Below the pieces are notes generated by a model. That model did no database searches. It saw only the letters and a list, made by a program, of their open reading frames with translations, and was not told where the DNA came from. A program made the translations under genes and the position numbers. From positions 248,001-312,000 of the forward strand of contig OZ241894.1 of the NCBI GenBank assembly GCA_965203575.1: a stretch of DNA of 64,000 bases. Direction: 5' to 3'. This stretch comes from Aldehydirespirator sp965203575. Its GTDB lineage: Bacteria; Actinomycetota; Acidimicrobiia; Acidimicrobiales; Aldehydirespiratoraceae. Every line of letters begins with the position of its first letter. Positions within the stretch are counted from its first letter, which is position 1. Positions 7,363 to 15,188 of the stretch are shown in pieces.

Positions 7363-10041
7363 ATGACTGATCTTCAGGAACGAACCGGACCGGCCGCGCC
7401 GACGGTGACGGAGTTCGTCTGTAACGGCTCGACCGTCCGCGTCGGTGACCATCCCCACCTGCTGGCCGCCCTGCGGGAGGAGCTCGGGCTGATAGCGGCC
7501 AAGGACGGCTGCTCCCCGTCGGGCCAGTGCGGCTGCTGCACCGTTCTGCTCAACGGCAAGGCCCGGGTGGCATGCCAGATCCCCCTCGAGAAGGCTCAGG
7601 GCGCGGAGATCGTCACGCCCGAGGGCCTCAGCGACGAGGAGCGCCACCGCTACGCGGCCGCATTCGGGGCCGCGGGGGCGGTGCAGTGCGGCTTCTGCAC
7701 CCCGGGGATCGTGATGCGGGTCAAGGCGCTGATCGACAACAAGGGCGCCGGACTCACCCGCGAGCACGCCTCCCGCCATCTCGGCGCCCACCTGTGCCGC
7801 TGCACGGGCTATCTGAAGATCCTCGACGCAGTCGAGATGCTGGCCACCGGGGCCGACGGGATGGTCGGCACCGACGGGACTGCCGTGGAAGTCGTCCGCG
7901 GGGTCGGATCGCGCGCCGCCCGCTACGAGTCCACCGACCTGGCGCTGGGCGACAAGCTCTACATCGACGACATGACCGCGCCGGGGATGCTCCACGGTGC
8001 GGTGCATCTGGCCGAGCACGCCCGGGCCGACGTGGTATCCATCGACACCAGCCGGGCGGAGGCCCAGCCCGGCGTGGTGGCCGTATTCACCGGCGACGAC
8101 GTTCCGGGCGACCTGCGCATCGGGCTGATCCACAAGGACTGGCCGGTATTCATCCCCGAGGGCGGCCGCACGTCCTACCTGGGCGACATCATGGCCCTGG
8201 TGGTGGCCGACAGCCGTGAGACGGCCCGCCGGGCGGCGGAACTGGTCGACGTGGTCTACGAGCCGCTGCCCCCGATCACCGACCCGGCCGCGGCCGTGGC
8301 CGACGGCGCCGAGGACGCGGTCTGGGGACTGGACGGCAACATCTTGTCGGTGTCGACTTACGCCAGGGGCGGCGACGTGGAAGAAGCGCTGGCGGAATCG
8401 GCCCATGTCGTGCGGGAGACATTCCAGACCCAGCGAGTGGAGCAGGCCTTCCTGGAGCCGGAGTCGACTCTGGCCGTGCCCAAGGTCATCGACGGCGAGC
8501 GCGGTCTGGACCTGTACTCCGGCGGCCAGGGCGTGTGGGACGACCGCGACCAGGTCGCAGCCGTGCTCGGGATCGACAACAGTCGGGTCTGGGCCGAGCA
8601 GGTCGCCAACGGCGGAGCCTTCGGAGGCAAGGAGGACTGCTCCAACCAGACCCAGACCGCGCTGGCGGCCTGGCTGCTGGACCGTCCCGTCAAGACGACG
8701 TTCTCCCGCGAGGAGTCGCTGCTGGTCCATCCCAAGCGTCACCCGGTGCGTATCGAGCTGGCCGTGGGCTGCGACGCCGAGGGCCGGCTCACCGCCCTGC
8801 GAGCCCGGATGCTGGGCGACTCCGGCCCCTACGCCTCGGTGGGGATGAAGGTGCTGGAGCGAGCAGCCGGCCATGCCTGCGGCCCCTACGTGGTGCCGGT
8901 GGTGGACGTGGAGGCGGTGGCGGCCCGCACCAACAACAGCGTGTGCGGCGCCTTCCGGGGCTTCGGGGCCAACCAGGCCCAGTTCGCCATGGAGGGCGCG
9001 CTGGACCGCCTTGCCGACGCAGTGGGGATCAGCGGCTGGGAGATCCGCCGCCGCAACGCGGTGCACCCCGGAGCGGTCTGGGGGCCGGGCCAGATCATGG
9101 ACGGCGGCAGCCTCGGCGCGATGGAGTGCCTGGAGGCCATCAAGCCGGCCTACGACGAGGCGATCGCGGCCGGAAAGGCCGTCGGGCTCGGCCTGGGCCT
9201 GAAGAACTCCGGGCTCGGCAACGGGTTCAAGGAGATCAGCCGGGCCGTGGTCCACTTCGTGGCCGACGCGGCCCACCCGGCCGGAACCCCGGCCGGACCC
9301 GACACCGTCGTGGAGGTGCGCCACTGCTGGACCGAGATGGGCCAGGGGGTGCACACCGTGGCCCTGCAGGTGGCGGTGGAGGAGCTAGGGGTGCGCCCCG
9401 ACCAGGTAAGGGTCTACGTCGACACCAGCCGGGAGTTGGGCGCCGGCCAGACCACCGGCTCGCGGGGAACGCTGATGGGGGCCGGGTCGGTCGCCGAGGC
9501 GTGCCGGGCGGCCAAGGACGGCGGCTGCCTCACCGGGGTCGACTACGAGGGCGAGTACCGGGTGGACTGGACCAACAAGCTCAGCGACGGCCTGGAGAAC
9601 CCGGTGATTCACTCCACTTTCGGCTACGCGGCCCAGATGGTGATCGCCGACCCGAAGACAGGCAAGGTGGAGAAGGTGGTGGCCGCCCACGACGTGGGAC
9701 GGGCGGTCAACCCGCTGCTGTGCGAGGGCCAGATCGAGGGCAGCGTCCACATGGGCCTCGGCTACGCACTGAGCGAGGACTTTCCCTGCGACGCCGACGG
9801 CAGGCCCCGCTTCGACACCCTGAGGGGGCTCGACATCATCCGGGCCAAGGACATGCCGCCGGTGGACGTGATCCTGGTCGAGGCACCCCAGCCCGACTCG
9901 CCCTACGGCATCAAGGGTGTGGGCGAGATCGGACTGGTGCCCACCGCGGGAGCGGTGGCCGAGGCCATGCGCCAGGTGGACGGCCAGTGGCGCAACCGGC
10001 TGCCCATCAACACTCATCAGCCGGTAGTACCCCAACCGTGA
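7363..10041 (+). CDS. XdhD-type molybdenum hydroxylase, fused 2Fe-2S and Mo-cofactor subunits
   Basis: 892 residues from the ATG at 7363. A longer frame back to 7294 would run through the tandem repeat and is rejected. Residues 1-80 form a plant-type 2Fe-2S domain with KDGCSPSGQCGCC. Next comes the second 2Fe-2S domain, with GFCTPG and LCRCTGY. The rest is a CoxL/XdhB-type Mo-cofactor domain with GAFRGFGANQAQ and the catalytic Glu in GVGEIG near the C-terminus. There is no FAD domain. This fused, FAD-less layout and the CSPSGQCGCC form resemble XdhD and the selenium-associated xanthine dehydrogenases, which occur beside ssnA, as here. It probably hydroxylates a purine or similar N-heterocycle, passing electrons to an unidentified acceptor. 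Confidence 0.88.
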   Translation: MTDLQERTGPAAPTVTEFVCNGSTVRVGDHPHLLAALREELGLIAAKDGCSPSGQCGCCTVLLNGKARVACQIPLEKAQGAEIVTPEGLSDEERHRYAAAFGAAGAVQCGFCTPGIVMRVKALIDNKGAGLTREHASRHLGAHLCRCTGYLKILDAVEMLATGADGMVGTDGTAVEVVRGVGSRAARYESTDLALGDKLYIDDMTAPGMLHGAVHLAEHARADVVSIDTSRAEAQPGVVAVFTGDDVPGDLRIGLIHKDWPVFIPEGGRTSYLGDIMALVVADSRETARRAAELVDVVYEPLPPITDPAAAVADGAEDAVWGLDGNILSVSTYARGGDVEEALAESAHVVRETFQTQRVEQAFLEPESTLAVPKVIDGERGLDLYSGGQGVWDDRDQVAAVLGIDNSRVWAEQVANGGAFGGKEDCSNQTQTALAAWLLDRPVKTTFSREESLLVHPKRHPVRIELAVGCDAEGRLTALRARMLGDSGPYASVGMKVLERAAGHACGPYVVPVVDVEAVAARTNNSVCGAFRGFGANQAQFAMEGALDRLADAVGISGWEIRRRNAVHPGAVWGPGQIMDGGSLGAMECLEAIKPAYDEAIAAGKAVGLGLGLKNSGLGNGFKEISRAVVHFVADAAHPAGTPAGPDTVVEVRHCWTEMGQGVHTVALQVAVEELGVRPDQVRVYVDTSRELGAGQTTGSRGTLMGAGSVAEACRAAKDGGCLTGVDYEGEYRVDWTNKLSDGLENPVIHSTFGYAAQMVIADPKTGKVEKVVAAHDVGRAVNPLLCEGQIEGSVHMGLGYALSEDFPCDADGRPRFDTLRGLDIIRAKDMPPVDVILVEAPQPDSPYGIKGVGEIGLVPTAGAVAEAMRQVDGQWRNRLPINTHQPVVPQP

Positions 10042-11126
10042 CCGCCACGGCCCCAGATCCCGGGAACGCCGCCGCGCCCTCGCAGGAGGCTGGAGGCGAC
10101 AGCCAGACCACCCCGGGGATGGTGTGCGCCCACCATCACCTGTACTCCGCGCTGGCCCGGGGCATGCCCGCACCGCCCCGCACCCCCACGGAATTCCTGG
10201 AGATCCTGGAGCTCATCTGGTGGCGTCTGGACCAGGCCCTAGACCTGGACATCATCGAGTGGTCGGCGAAACTCGGCGCGCTGGAAGCCCTGGAGTCGGG
10301 CACCACCGCCATCATCGACCATCACGAATCCCCCAACGCCATCGAAGGGTCGCTGGACGTGATCGCCCGGGCCTGCGCCGAGGTCGGAGTGAGAGTGGAC
10401 TGCGCCTACGGGGTGACCGACAGGCACGGATCGGCGGGCGCCCGAGCAGGCCTCGTCGAGAATGACCGGTTCCTTCGAGCCGGGGGGCGGGGCCATGTCG
10501 GCGTCCACGCTGCGTTCACCTGCTCCGACGAGACGCTGGAAGCCGCCGCAGGACTGGCCGCCGACCACGGCACCGGAGTCCACATCCACGTGTCGGAGGG
10601 CACGGCGGATGTGGAGGCCGGGTACCGCCTGGAGCAGCTGGCCCGCGACGACTGGCTGGTGGTCCACGCCGTGCACCTAGACCGCGACCTTCCGGGCACG
10701 ATCGTGCACAACCCCCGCTCCAACATGAACAACGCGGTCGGCTACGCCCGGCCCGCAGGCCGGTCCAACCTGGTGGCCCTGGGCACCGACGGGATCGGCG
10801 CGGCCATGCTCGACGAGTTCCGGGTGGCCTACATGTGCCACCGCTCCGACGATGTGACCGCCACCCCCGAGACGGCATGGAGCTGGCTGGAGGCCGGCTG
10901 GAGACTGTTCCCCGAGGCCCTCGAAGACACGGTGGTCTGGTCGTATGACCGCATGGACCCCTGGTCGCTGGCCTTCACGACCGGTGTCCGGGCCCTGGAA
11001 GTGACGGTCGACGGCGAGGCCGTGCTGCGCGACGGCCGGCCGACTCGGGTGGACGCCGCGGAGATCAGAGCCAAGGCCTCTGAAGCCGCCGCCAGACTGT
11101 TCGCCAAGCTCGAACAGATGCCGTAA
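10038..11126 (+). CDS. ssnA: SsnA-like aminohydrolase (amidohydrolase superfamily), short N-terminus
   Basis: 362 residues from a GTG whose bases overlap the preceding stop (GTGA), implying translational coupling. The metal-binding HHH in PGMVCAHHHLYSALARGM, then SGTTAIIDHHESPNAI, HIHVSEG, HAVHLD and LGTDGIG are the conserved amidohydrolase blocks. The sequence around ALARGM and DHHESPNAIEGS is characteristic of SsnA. Typical SsnA proteins carry some 50 more N-terminal residues, completing the small beta-sandwich before VMPG. Here that part is replaced by a short Ala/Pro/Thr-rich stretch, so the beta-sandwich is incomplete. The true start could instead lie in another frame, but no frame gives the missing strand. 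Its pairing with the Mo hydroxylase matches the gene order of E. coli and clostridial ssnA/xdhD loci. Confidence 0.8.
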   Translation: MTATAPDPGNAAAPSQEAGGDSQTTPGMVCAHHHLYSALARGMPAPPRTPTEFLEILELIWWRLDQALDLDIIEWSAKLGALEALESGTTAIIDHHESPNAIEGSLDVIARACAEVGVRVDCAYGVTDRHGSAGARAGLVENDRFLRAGGRGHVGVHAAFTCSDETLEAAAGLAADHGTGVHIHVSEGTADVEAGYRLEQLARDDWLVVHAVHLDRDLPGTIVHNPRSNMNNAVGYARPAGRSNLVALGTDGIGAAMLDEFRVAYMCHRSDDVTATPETAWSWLEAGWRLFPEALEDTVVWSYDRMDPWSLAFTTGVRALEVTVDGEAVLRDGRPTRVDAAEIRAKASEAAARLFAKLEQMP

Positions 11127-11153
11127 GCGGAAGAGCCGCATCAGGAGAACGCA

Positions 11154-12173
11154 ATGACCCAGCCCGTAGCCCTCTACATCCAGGATGCCCATACCCTCGC
11201 CGAGTCGATGGATCTGTCCCGGTACGCGGAGTCCAAGGGCTTCGACGCGGTATGGCAAGCCGACTCCCGGCTGGTGCGCGACGCGGTGGTGCCCATGGCC
11301 GCCATCGCCGCGGTCACCGACACGATCAAGGTCGGCAGCGGCGTGGTGGACTGCTGGACCCGCAACCCGGCCCGGCTGGCCTCCACCTTCTCCACCCTCG
11401 ACGACCTGGCCCCGGGCCGGATCATCCTCGGCATCGGCGCCTGGTGGGAGCCGCTGGCGTCGAAGGTGGGCGTGAGCCGGGTGCGCCCCCTGAAGGCGAT
11501 GCGGGAGATCGTGGAGGCTTGCCGCGGCCTTCTCAACGACCAGGCCGTCACCTTCGACGGCGAGTTCGTGCAGTTCGACGGGGTCGAGCTCGACTACGTG
11601 CAGCAGGAGCGCCGGCCCAAGGACGTGCCCATCTACATCGGGGCGACCGGGGCCAAGATGATGGCCCTGACCGGGGAGATCGCCGACGGCGTGGTGTTCA
11701 ACTACCTGGTGTCGCCCCAGTACAACGCGCAGGCCATGGAGCACCTGGCCGAGGGCGCGGCCCGGGTGGGCCGCACCGTCGACGACCTCGACCGGCCCCA
11801 GTTGATCGTTTGCTCGATGGCATCGGGCGACTCCGAGGCCGAGCGGACCGAGGCGCTCGACAGCGCCCGGCTGCTGATCACCCAGTACCTGGGCCAGCAG
11901 CCCCACATCATGAAGGCATCGGGGGTGCCCGACTCCCTGCTCGACGAGGTGAAGGCCGTGCTGACCTGGCCGGCCACGCTCGAGCAGGTGGAGGCGGCCT
12001 CCAAGCTGGTGCCCGACGAGGTGGTGCAGATGCTGTGCGCGGCCGGCACCGCCGACGAGTGCCGGGCCAAGGTCCGCCACTACATCGACAACGGCTGCAC
12101 CACGCCGATCCTGTACCCGCTGGGGCCGGACGCGGAGATGATGATCGACGCCTTCGCCGACTGGGAGATCTGA
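11154..12173 (+). CDS. LLM-class flavin/F420-dependent oxidoreductase
   Basis: 339 residues from an ATG with TCAGGAGAACGC upstream. The luciferase-like TIM barrel is recognisable from YAESKGFDAVWQADSR, IKVGSGVVDCWTRNP, FSTLDDLAPGRIILGIGAWW and IYIGATGAKMMALTGEIADG, which match the Mer/F420-dependent branch of the LLM superfamily. It lies 27 bases after the SsnA-like gene in the same direction. Members transfer hydride to or from F420 or FMN with varied substrates. In this cluster it could reduce an intermediate of heterocycle breakdown, which is inference only. Confidence 0.88.
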   Translation: MTQPVALYIQDAHTLAESMDLSRYAESKGFDAVWQADSRLVRDAVVPMAAIAAVTDTIKVGSGVVDCWTRNPARLASTFSTLDDLAPGRIILGIGAWWEPLASKVGVSRVRPLKAMREIVEACRGLLNDQAVTFDGEFVQFDGVELDYVQQERRPKDVPIYIGATGAKMMALTGEIADGVVFNYLVSPQYNAQAMEHLAEGAARVGRTVDDLDRPQLIVCSMASGDSEAERTEALDSARLLITQYLGQQPHIMKASGVPDSLLDEVKAVLTWPATLEQVEAASKLVPDEVVQMLCAAGTADECRAKVRHYIDNGCTTPILYPLGPDAEMMIDAFADWEI

Positions 12174-12178
12174 ACGGT

Positions 12179-12235
12179 AACCGGAATTGGCAGCCCACAA
12201 GTCCGTTTCCGGCACCCGCCGCTGCCAGTTCCGTT
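12179..12235 (+). terminator. imperfect long-loop hairpin after the LLM gene
   Basis: AACCGGAATTGGCAG at 12179-12193 pairs with CTGCCAGTTCCGTT at 12222-12235, with one bulge and one mismatch. It starts six bases after the LLM stop codon. There is no T-tract, so it may attenuate rather than end transcription, or be a degenerate repeat. Confidence 0.4.
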
Positions 12236-12268
12236 AGGCCGCTCCCGGCGAGATGACCTGAGAACCCG

Positions 12269-13639
12269 ATGACCGACCTGCTCATCCGCAACGCCCGGCT
12301 CGTGGCGACGATGGACGCCCAGCGCACCGAGATCGCCGGCGGCTGGGTGGCCGTCACCGACGGGTTCGTGTCGGGCGTGGGTCACGCCGGCTCCGAGCCT
12401 GCCGGCGCGGCCCGCACCGTGGACGCCACCGACTGCCTGGTCACGCCGGGCCTCATCAACACCCACCACCACCTGTACCAGAACCTGACCCGGGCCTACC
12501 GCCCTGCGCTGGGCGGCAACCTGTTCGACTGGCTGCGAGCGCTCTACCCGCTGTGGGCCCGGCTCGACGAGGAGGGCGCCCATGTGTCGGCCTGGGTGGG
12601 GCTGGCCGAGCTCGCCCTGAGCGGATGCACCACCAGCACCGACCACCTCTATGTCCACCCCGCGGGCGGCGGTGACCTGATCTCGGCTGAGATCGCAGCC
12701 GCGGCCGATCTGGGAGTGCGTTTCCACCCCACCCGGGGATCCATGTCGCTAGGCGAGAAGGACGGCGGGCTGCCCCCCGACTCGGTGGTGCAGACCGACG
12801 ACGTGATCCTGGCCGAGTCCGAGCGCCTGGTAGCTGCCCACCACGACCCGTCCCCCGGGGCAATGGTGAGGGTCGCGCTGGCGCCGTGCTCGCCGTTCTC
12901 GGTATCGACCGAGCTGATGACGGCCACCGCGGAACTGGCCGAGCGCCTCGACGTACGGCTGCACACCCACCTCGCCGAGGACATCGGCGAGGACGACTTC
13001 TGCATGGAGACGTTCGGGATGCGCCCGGTGGACTACTTCGAGCACTGCGGGTGGGGCACCGACCGGTCCTGGATCGCCCACTGCGTGCAACCCAACGCGG
13101 CGGAGATCTCCCGGCTGGGCCGCTGGGGCACCGGTGTGGCCCACTGCCCGAGCTCCAACATGATTCTGGGCGCGGGAACGGCGCCGGTGCGAGAGCTGCA
13201 GGCCGCGGGAGTGCCGGTGGGCCTCGGAGTCGACGGCTCGGCGTCGGCCGACTCGGGCTCGATGTGGACCGAGGCCCGCAACGCCATGCTCATGGCCCGG
13301 CTGCGCGACGGCCAGGCAGGACGAGCGGGCCTGTTCACCGCCCGCGAGGCCCTGGAGATGGCAACCAGGGGCGGCGCCGGGTGCCTGGGGCGGGCCGGCG
13401 AGATAGGCGAGCTGACGGTGGGCGCCTGCGGCGACATCGCAGTGTGGCGCCTCGACGGTGTCACCTTCGCGGGGGCCTGGTCCGACGCCATCGAGGCGTG
13501 GCTGCGCTGCGGTCCGGTCGCCGCTCACCACACCATCGTCGCGGGCCGGCTCGTAGTGGAGGACGGCCAGCTAACGGCATCCGGAACCGACCAGATGCTG
13601 AAGGACCACCGCCGGATCTCCCTCGCCATGCAGGCTTAG
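12269..13639 (+). CDS. 8-oxoguanine deaminase-like amidohydrolase
   Basis: 456 residues from the ATG at 12269. A full amidohydrolase fold is present: the N-terminal beta-sandwich (DLLIRNARLVATMD), TPGLINTHHHLYQNLTRA with the metal-binding His pair, LFDWLRALYPLWARLDEE, THLAEDIGEDDFC, WIAHCVQ, VAHCPSSNM and GLGVDGSASADSGSM. The LFDWL..LYP and DGSASADS blocks are those of 8-oxoguanine/guanine deaminases and hydroxyatrazine hydrolases. It would release ammonia from an aminopurine or s-triazine-type ring. The adjacent Mo hydroxylase, SsnA-like protein and phosphoribosyltransferase favour a purine substrate. Confidence 0.85.
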   Translation: MTDLLIRNARLVATMDAQRTEIAGGWVAVTDGFVSGVGHAGSEPAGAARTVDATDCLVTPGLINTHHHLYQNLTRAYRPALGGNLFDWLRALYPLWARLDEEGAHVSAWVGLAELALSGCTTSTDHLYVHPAGGGDLISAEIAAAADLGVRFHPTRGSMSLGEKDGGLPPDSVVQTDDVILAESERLVAAHHDPSPGAMVRVALAPCSPFSVSTELMTATAELAERLDVRLHTHLAEDIGEDDFCMETFGMRPVDYFEHCGWGTDRSWIAHCVQPNAAEISRLGRWGTGVAHCPSSNMILGAGTAPVRELQAAGVPVGLGVDGSASADSGSMWTEARNAMLMARLRDGQAGRAGLFTAREALEMATRGGAGCLGRAGEIGELTVGACGDIAVWRLDGVTFAGAWSDAIEAWLRCGPVAAHHTIVAGRLVVEDGQLTASGTDQMLKDHRRISLAMQA

Positions 13640-13716
13640 CTATACATCCCACCGCGAGCGGGCGGGAGCTAGTAGGAACTAGCGGACCCGGCGGGAACCA
13701 CAGGAGGACGGCAGGC

Positions 13717-14229
13717 ATGGGTGACAGTACGGCACGGGAGGAGATGGACTGGGCGCTCTACGGGCGCGGCGTCCGCGAGTTGGCGCACATGATCGCCGAC
13801 GACGGGTACCGGCCCGACATGATCCTGGCCATCGCCCGGGGCGGGCTGTTCTGCGCCGGGTCGCTGGGGTACGCGCTGTCCGTGAAGAACGTCTACGTGA
13901 TGAACTGCGAGTACTACACCGGGGTCGGCGAGCGCCTGGAGGTCCCGGTAGTGCTGCCTCCCCAACTCGACCTGGTCGACCACCGCCAGTCCAAGATCCT
14001 GATCGCCGACGATGTGGCCGACACCGGCCATACGCTCAAGCTGGTGCGCGACTACTGCCTCGACGAGGTGGCCGAGGTCCGCTCGGCGGTGCTCTATGAG
14101 AAGTCGCATTCGCTGGTGAAGTGCGACTACGTGTGGAGGCGCACCGACCTGTGGATCAACTTCCCGTGGTCCACCCTGCCGCCGGTGGTCGACCTGGCCG
14201 AAGCCGGCTACCAGGTGCTCGACGCCTGA
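13717..14229 (+). CDS. purine-type phosphoribosyltransferase
   Basis: 170 residues from an ATG with an AGGAGG nine bases upstream. The PRPP-binding loop is visible as KILIADDVADTGHTL, and an N-terminal loop region as LAIARGGLFCAGSLGYAL. Small type I phosphoribosyltransferases of this size include hypoxanthine, xanthine and guanine phosphoribosyltransferases, which turn a free base and PRPP into the nucleotide. The C-terminal hood has WINFPW, as in xanthine/guanine-type enzymes. Position beside a deaminase and a hydroxylase suggests recovery of the base made by those enzymes. Confidence 0.88.
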   Translation: MGDSTAREEMDWALYGRGVRELAHMIADDGYRPDMILAIARGGLFCAGSLGYALSVKNVYVMNCEYYTGVGERLEVPVVLPPQLDLVDHRQSKILIADDVADTGHTLKLVRDYCLDEVAEVRSAVLYEKSHSLVKCDYVWRRTDLWINFPWSTLPPVVDLAEAGYQVLDA

Positions 14230-14284
14230 GAGGCGACCCGGTGTCCGCTGCGCCCGACCTAGCCCGGGGCCCGGGCTGAGGGCG

Positions 14285-15091
14285 ATGGCAGATCGCATTG
14301 ATCCGGCTCTGGTCGACAGAACGGCCATGCACCTCGCCGGGATCCAGGACGCCTCGCTGCCGACCCGGCCCATGACCATCCCCGGGATCGACGGCGCCCT
14401 CGGGGCCCGGATCCTGTCGACCGACCTGAGGGGTTCGAGCACCCGGCTCGTGCGCCTGCGGGCGGGATGGGGAACGGAGGCACGGGGCGCGTTCACCGCC
14501 GACGTGGAGATCTTCGTGATCCAGGGCTCGATCGAGGCCGGACCGCATGCCCTGGAGGCCGGGGACTACATCCACCTCCCGAAGGGGCGGACCGTCCCCC
14601 GGCTGCGGATCACAGCCGACGGCGCGGCCCTGCTGATGACGTCCGCTCCGGTGCGATACGACCCGACCTTCCAGGGCGCTCCAGCCGAACTCGTGCCCGG
14701 CCGGGCTTCCACGACGGACTGGATCCCGGTCTCGGAGATGCCGGGCCGGCACATCAAGCCTCTCGGCCGAGGCCCGGTCGGTGACGTCTGGCTCGGCGGC
14801 GCCCGCGAATGGGACCAGGGCGACGGCGGTTGGCACCACCATCCCCACCACGAGGAGTGCTTCGTGATCGACGGCGAGATCGTCCTGCGGGAACGGTCCA
14901 CCGAGAACGACGAGCTGATCACCGCCGGGGCCGGCACCTACTTCTTCCGCCCCGCCGGCGTCCTGCACAGCGGCCCCGGGTCGCGCTGCGACGACACCAT
15001 GCTCGCCTTCCACCGCGCCTTCGGCGACCTGAGCACCGAATGGGAGCCCTCCCCCGCCGACGGGGGCCAAGAGAGCGAGGCGGCTCTTTAG
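14285..15091 (+). CDS. bicupin protein
   Basis: 268 residues with two cupin barrels. The first (about 40-130) has FTADVEIFVIQGSIEAGPHALEAGDYIHLPKG but lacks the His pair. The second (about 165-250) has HHHPHHEECFVIDGEI, ending in the FFRPAGVLH His, and so probably binds a metal. The family resembles anti-sigma or dioxygenase-like bicupins of unknown reaction. It is the last gene of the presumed purine cluster, 55 bases after the phosphoribosyltransferase, and a palindromic element follows it. Confidence 0.75.
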   Translation: MADRIDPALVDRTAMHLAGIQDASLPTRPMTIPGIDGALGARILSTDLRGSSTRLVRLRAGWGTEARGAFTADVEIFVIQGSIEAGPHALEAGDYIHLPKGRTVPRLRITADGAALLMTSAPVRYDPTFQGAPAELVPGRASTTDWIPVSEMPGRHIKPLGRGPVGDVWLGGAREWDQGDGGWHHHPHHEECFVIDGEIVLRERSTENDELITAGAGTYFFRPAGVLHSGPGSRCDDTMLAFHRAFGDLSTEWEPSPADGGQESEAAL

Positions 15092-15111
15092 CCCGGATCC
15101 ACCGGCCGGAT

Positions 15112-15165
15112 CAGATCTCGGGTTGGTTCTCGGTTGTATATGCACAGAAATCGACCCGAGATCTG
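15112..15165 (+). terminator. palindromic intergenic element, copy A (possible two-way terminator)
   Basis: CAGATCTCGGGT at 15112-15123 is the perfect inverse of ACCCGAGATCTG at 15154-15165, with a 30-base loop. It lies between the convergent bicupin and E1 genes, where a bidirectional terminator is expected. The core 15116-15161 resembles 44080-44124 read on the other strand (TCTCGGGTTGGT at one end and CGACCCGAGATC at the other), so it belongs to a small repeat family. Confidence 0.65.
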
Positions 15166-15188
15166 GTGCGGAGACCGAGCAGCGCCCC

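Noticed and set aside
6838..9354. 838-residue minus-strand open frame opposite the second molybdoenzyme and the Mo hydroxylase
   Set aside because: His/Gly/Arg-rich composition typical of antisense in high-GC coding DNA; it spans two real genes on the other strand.
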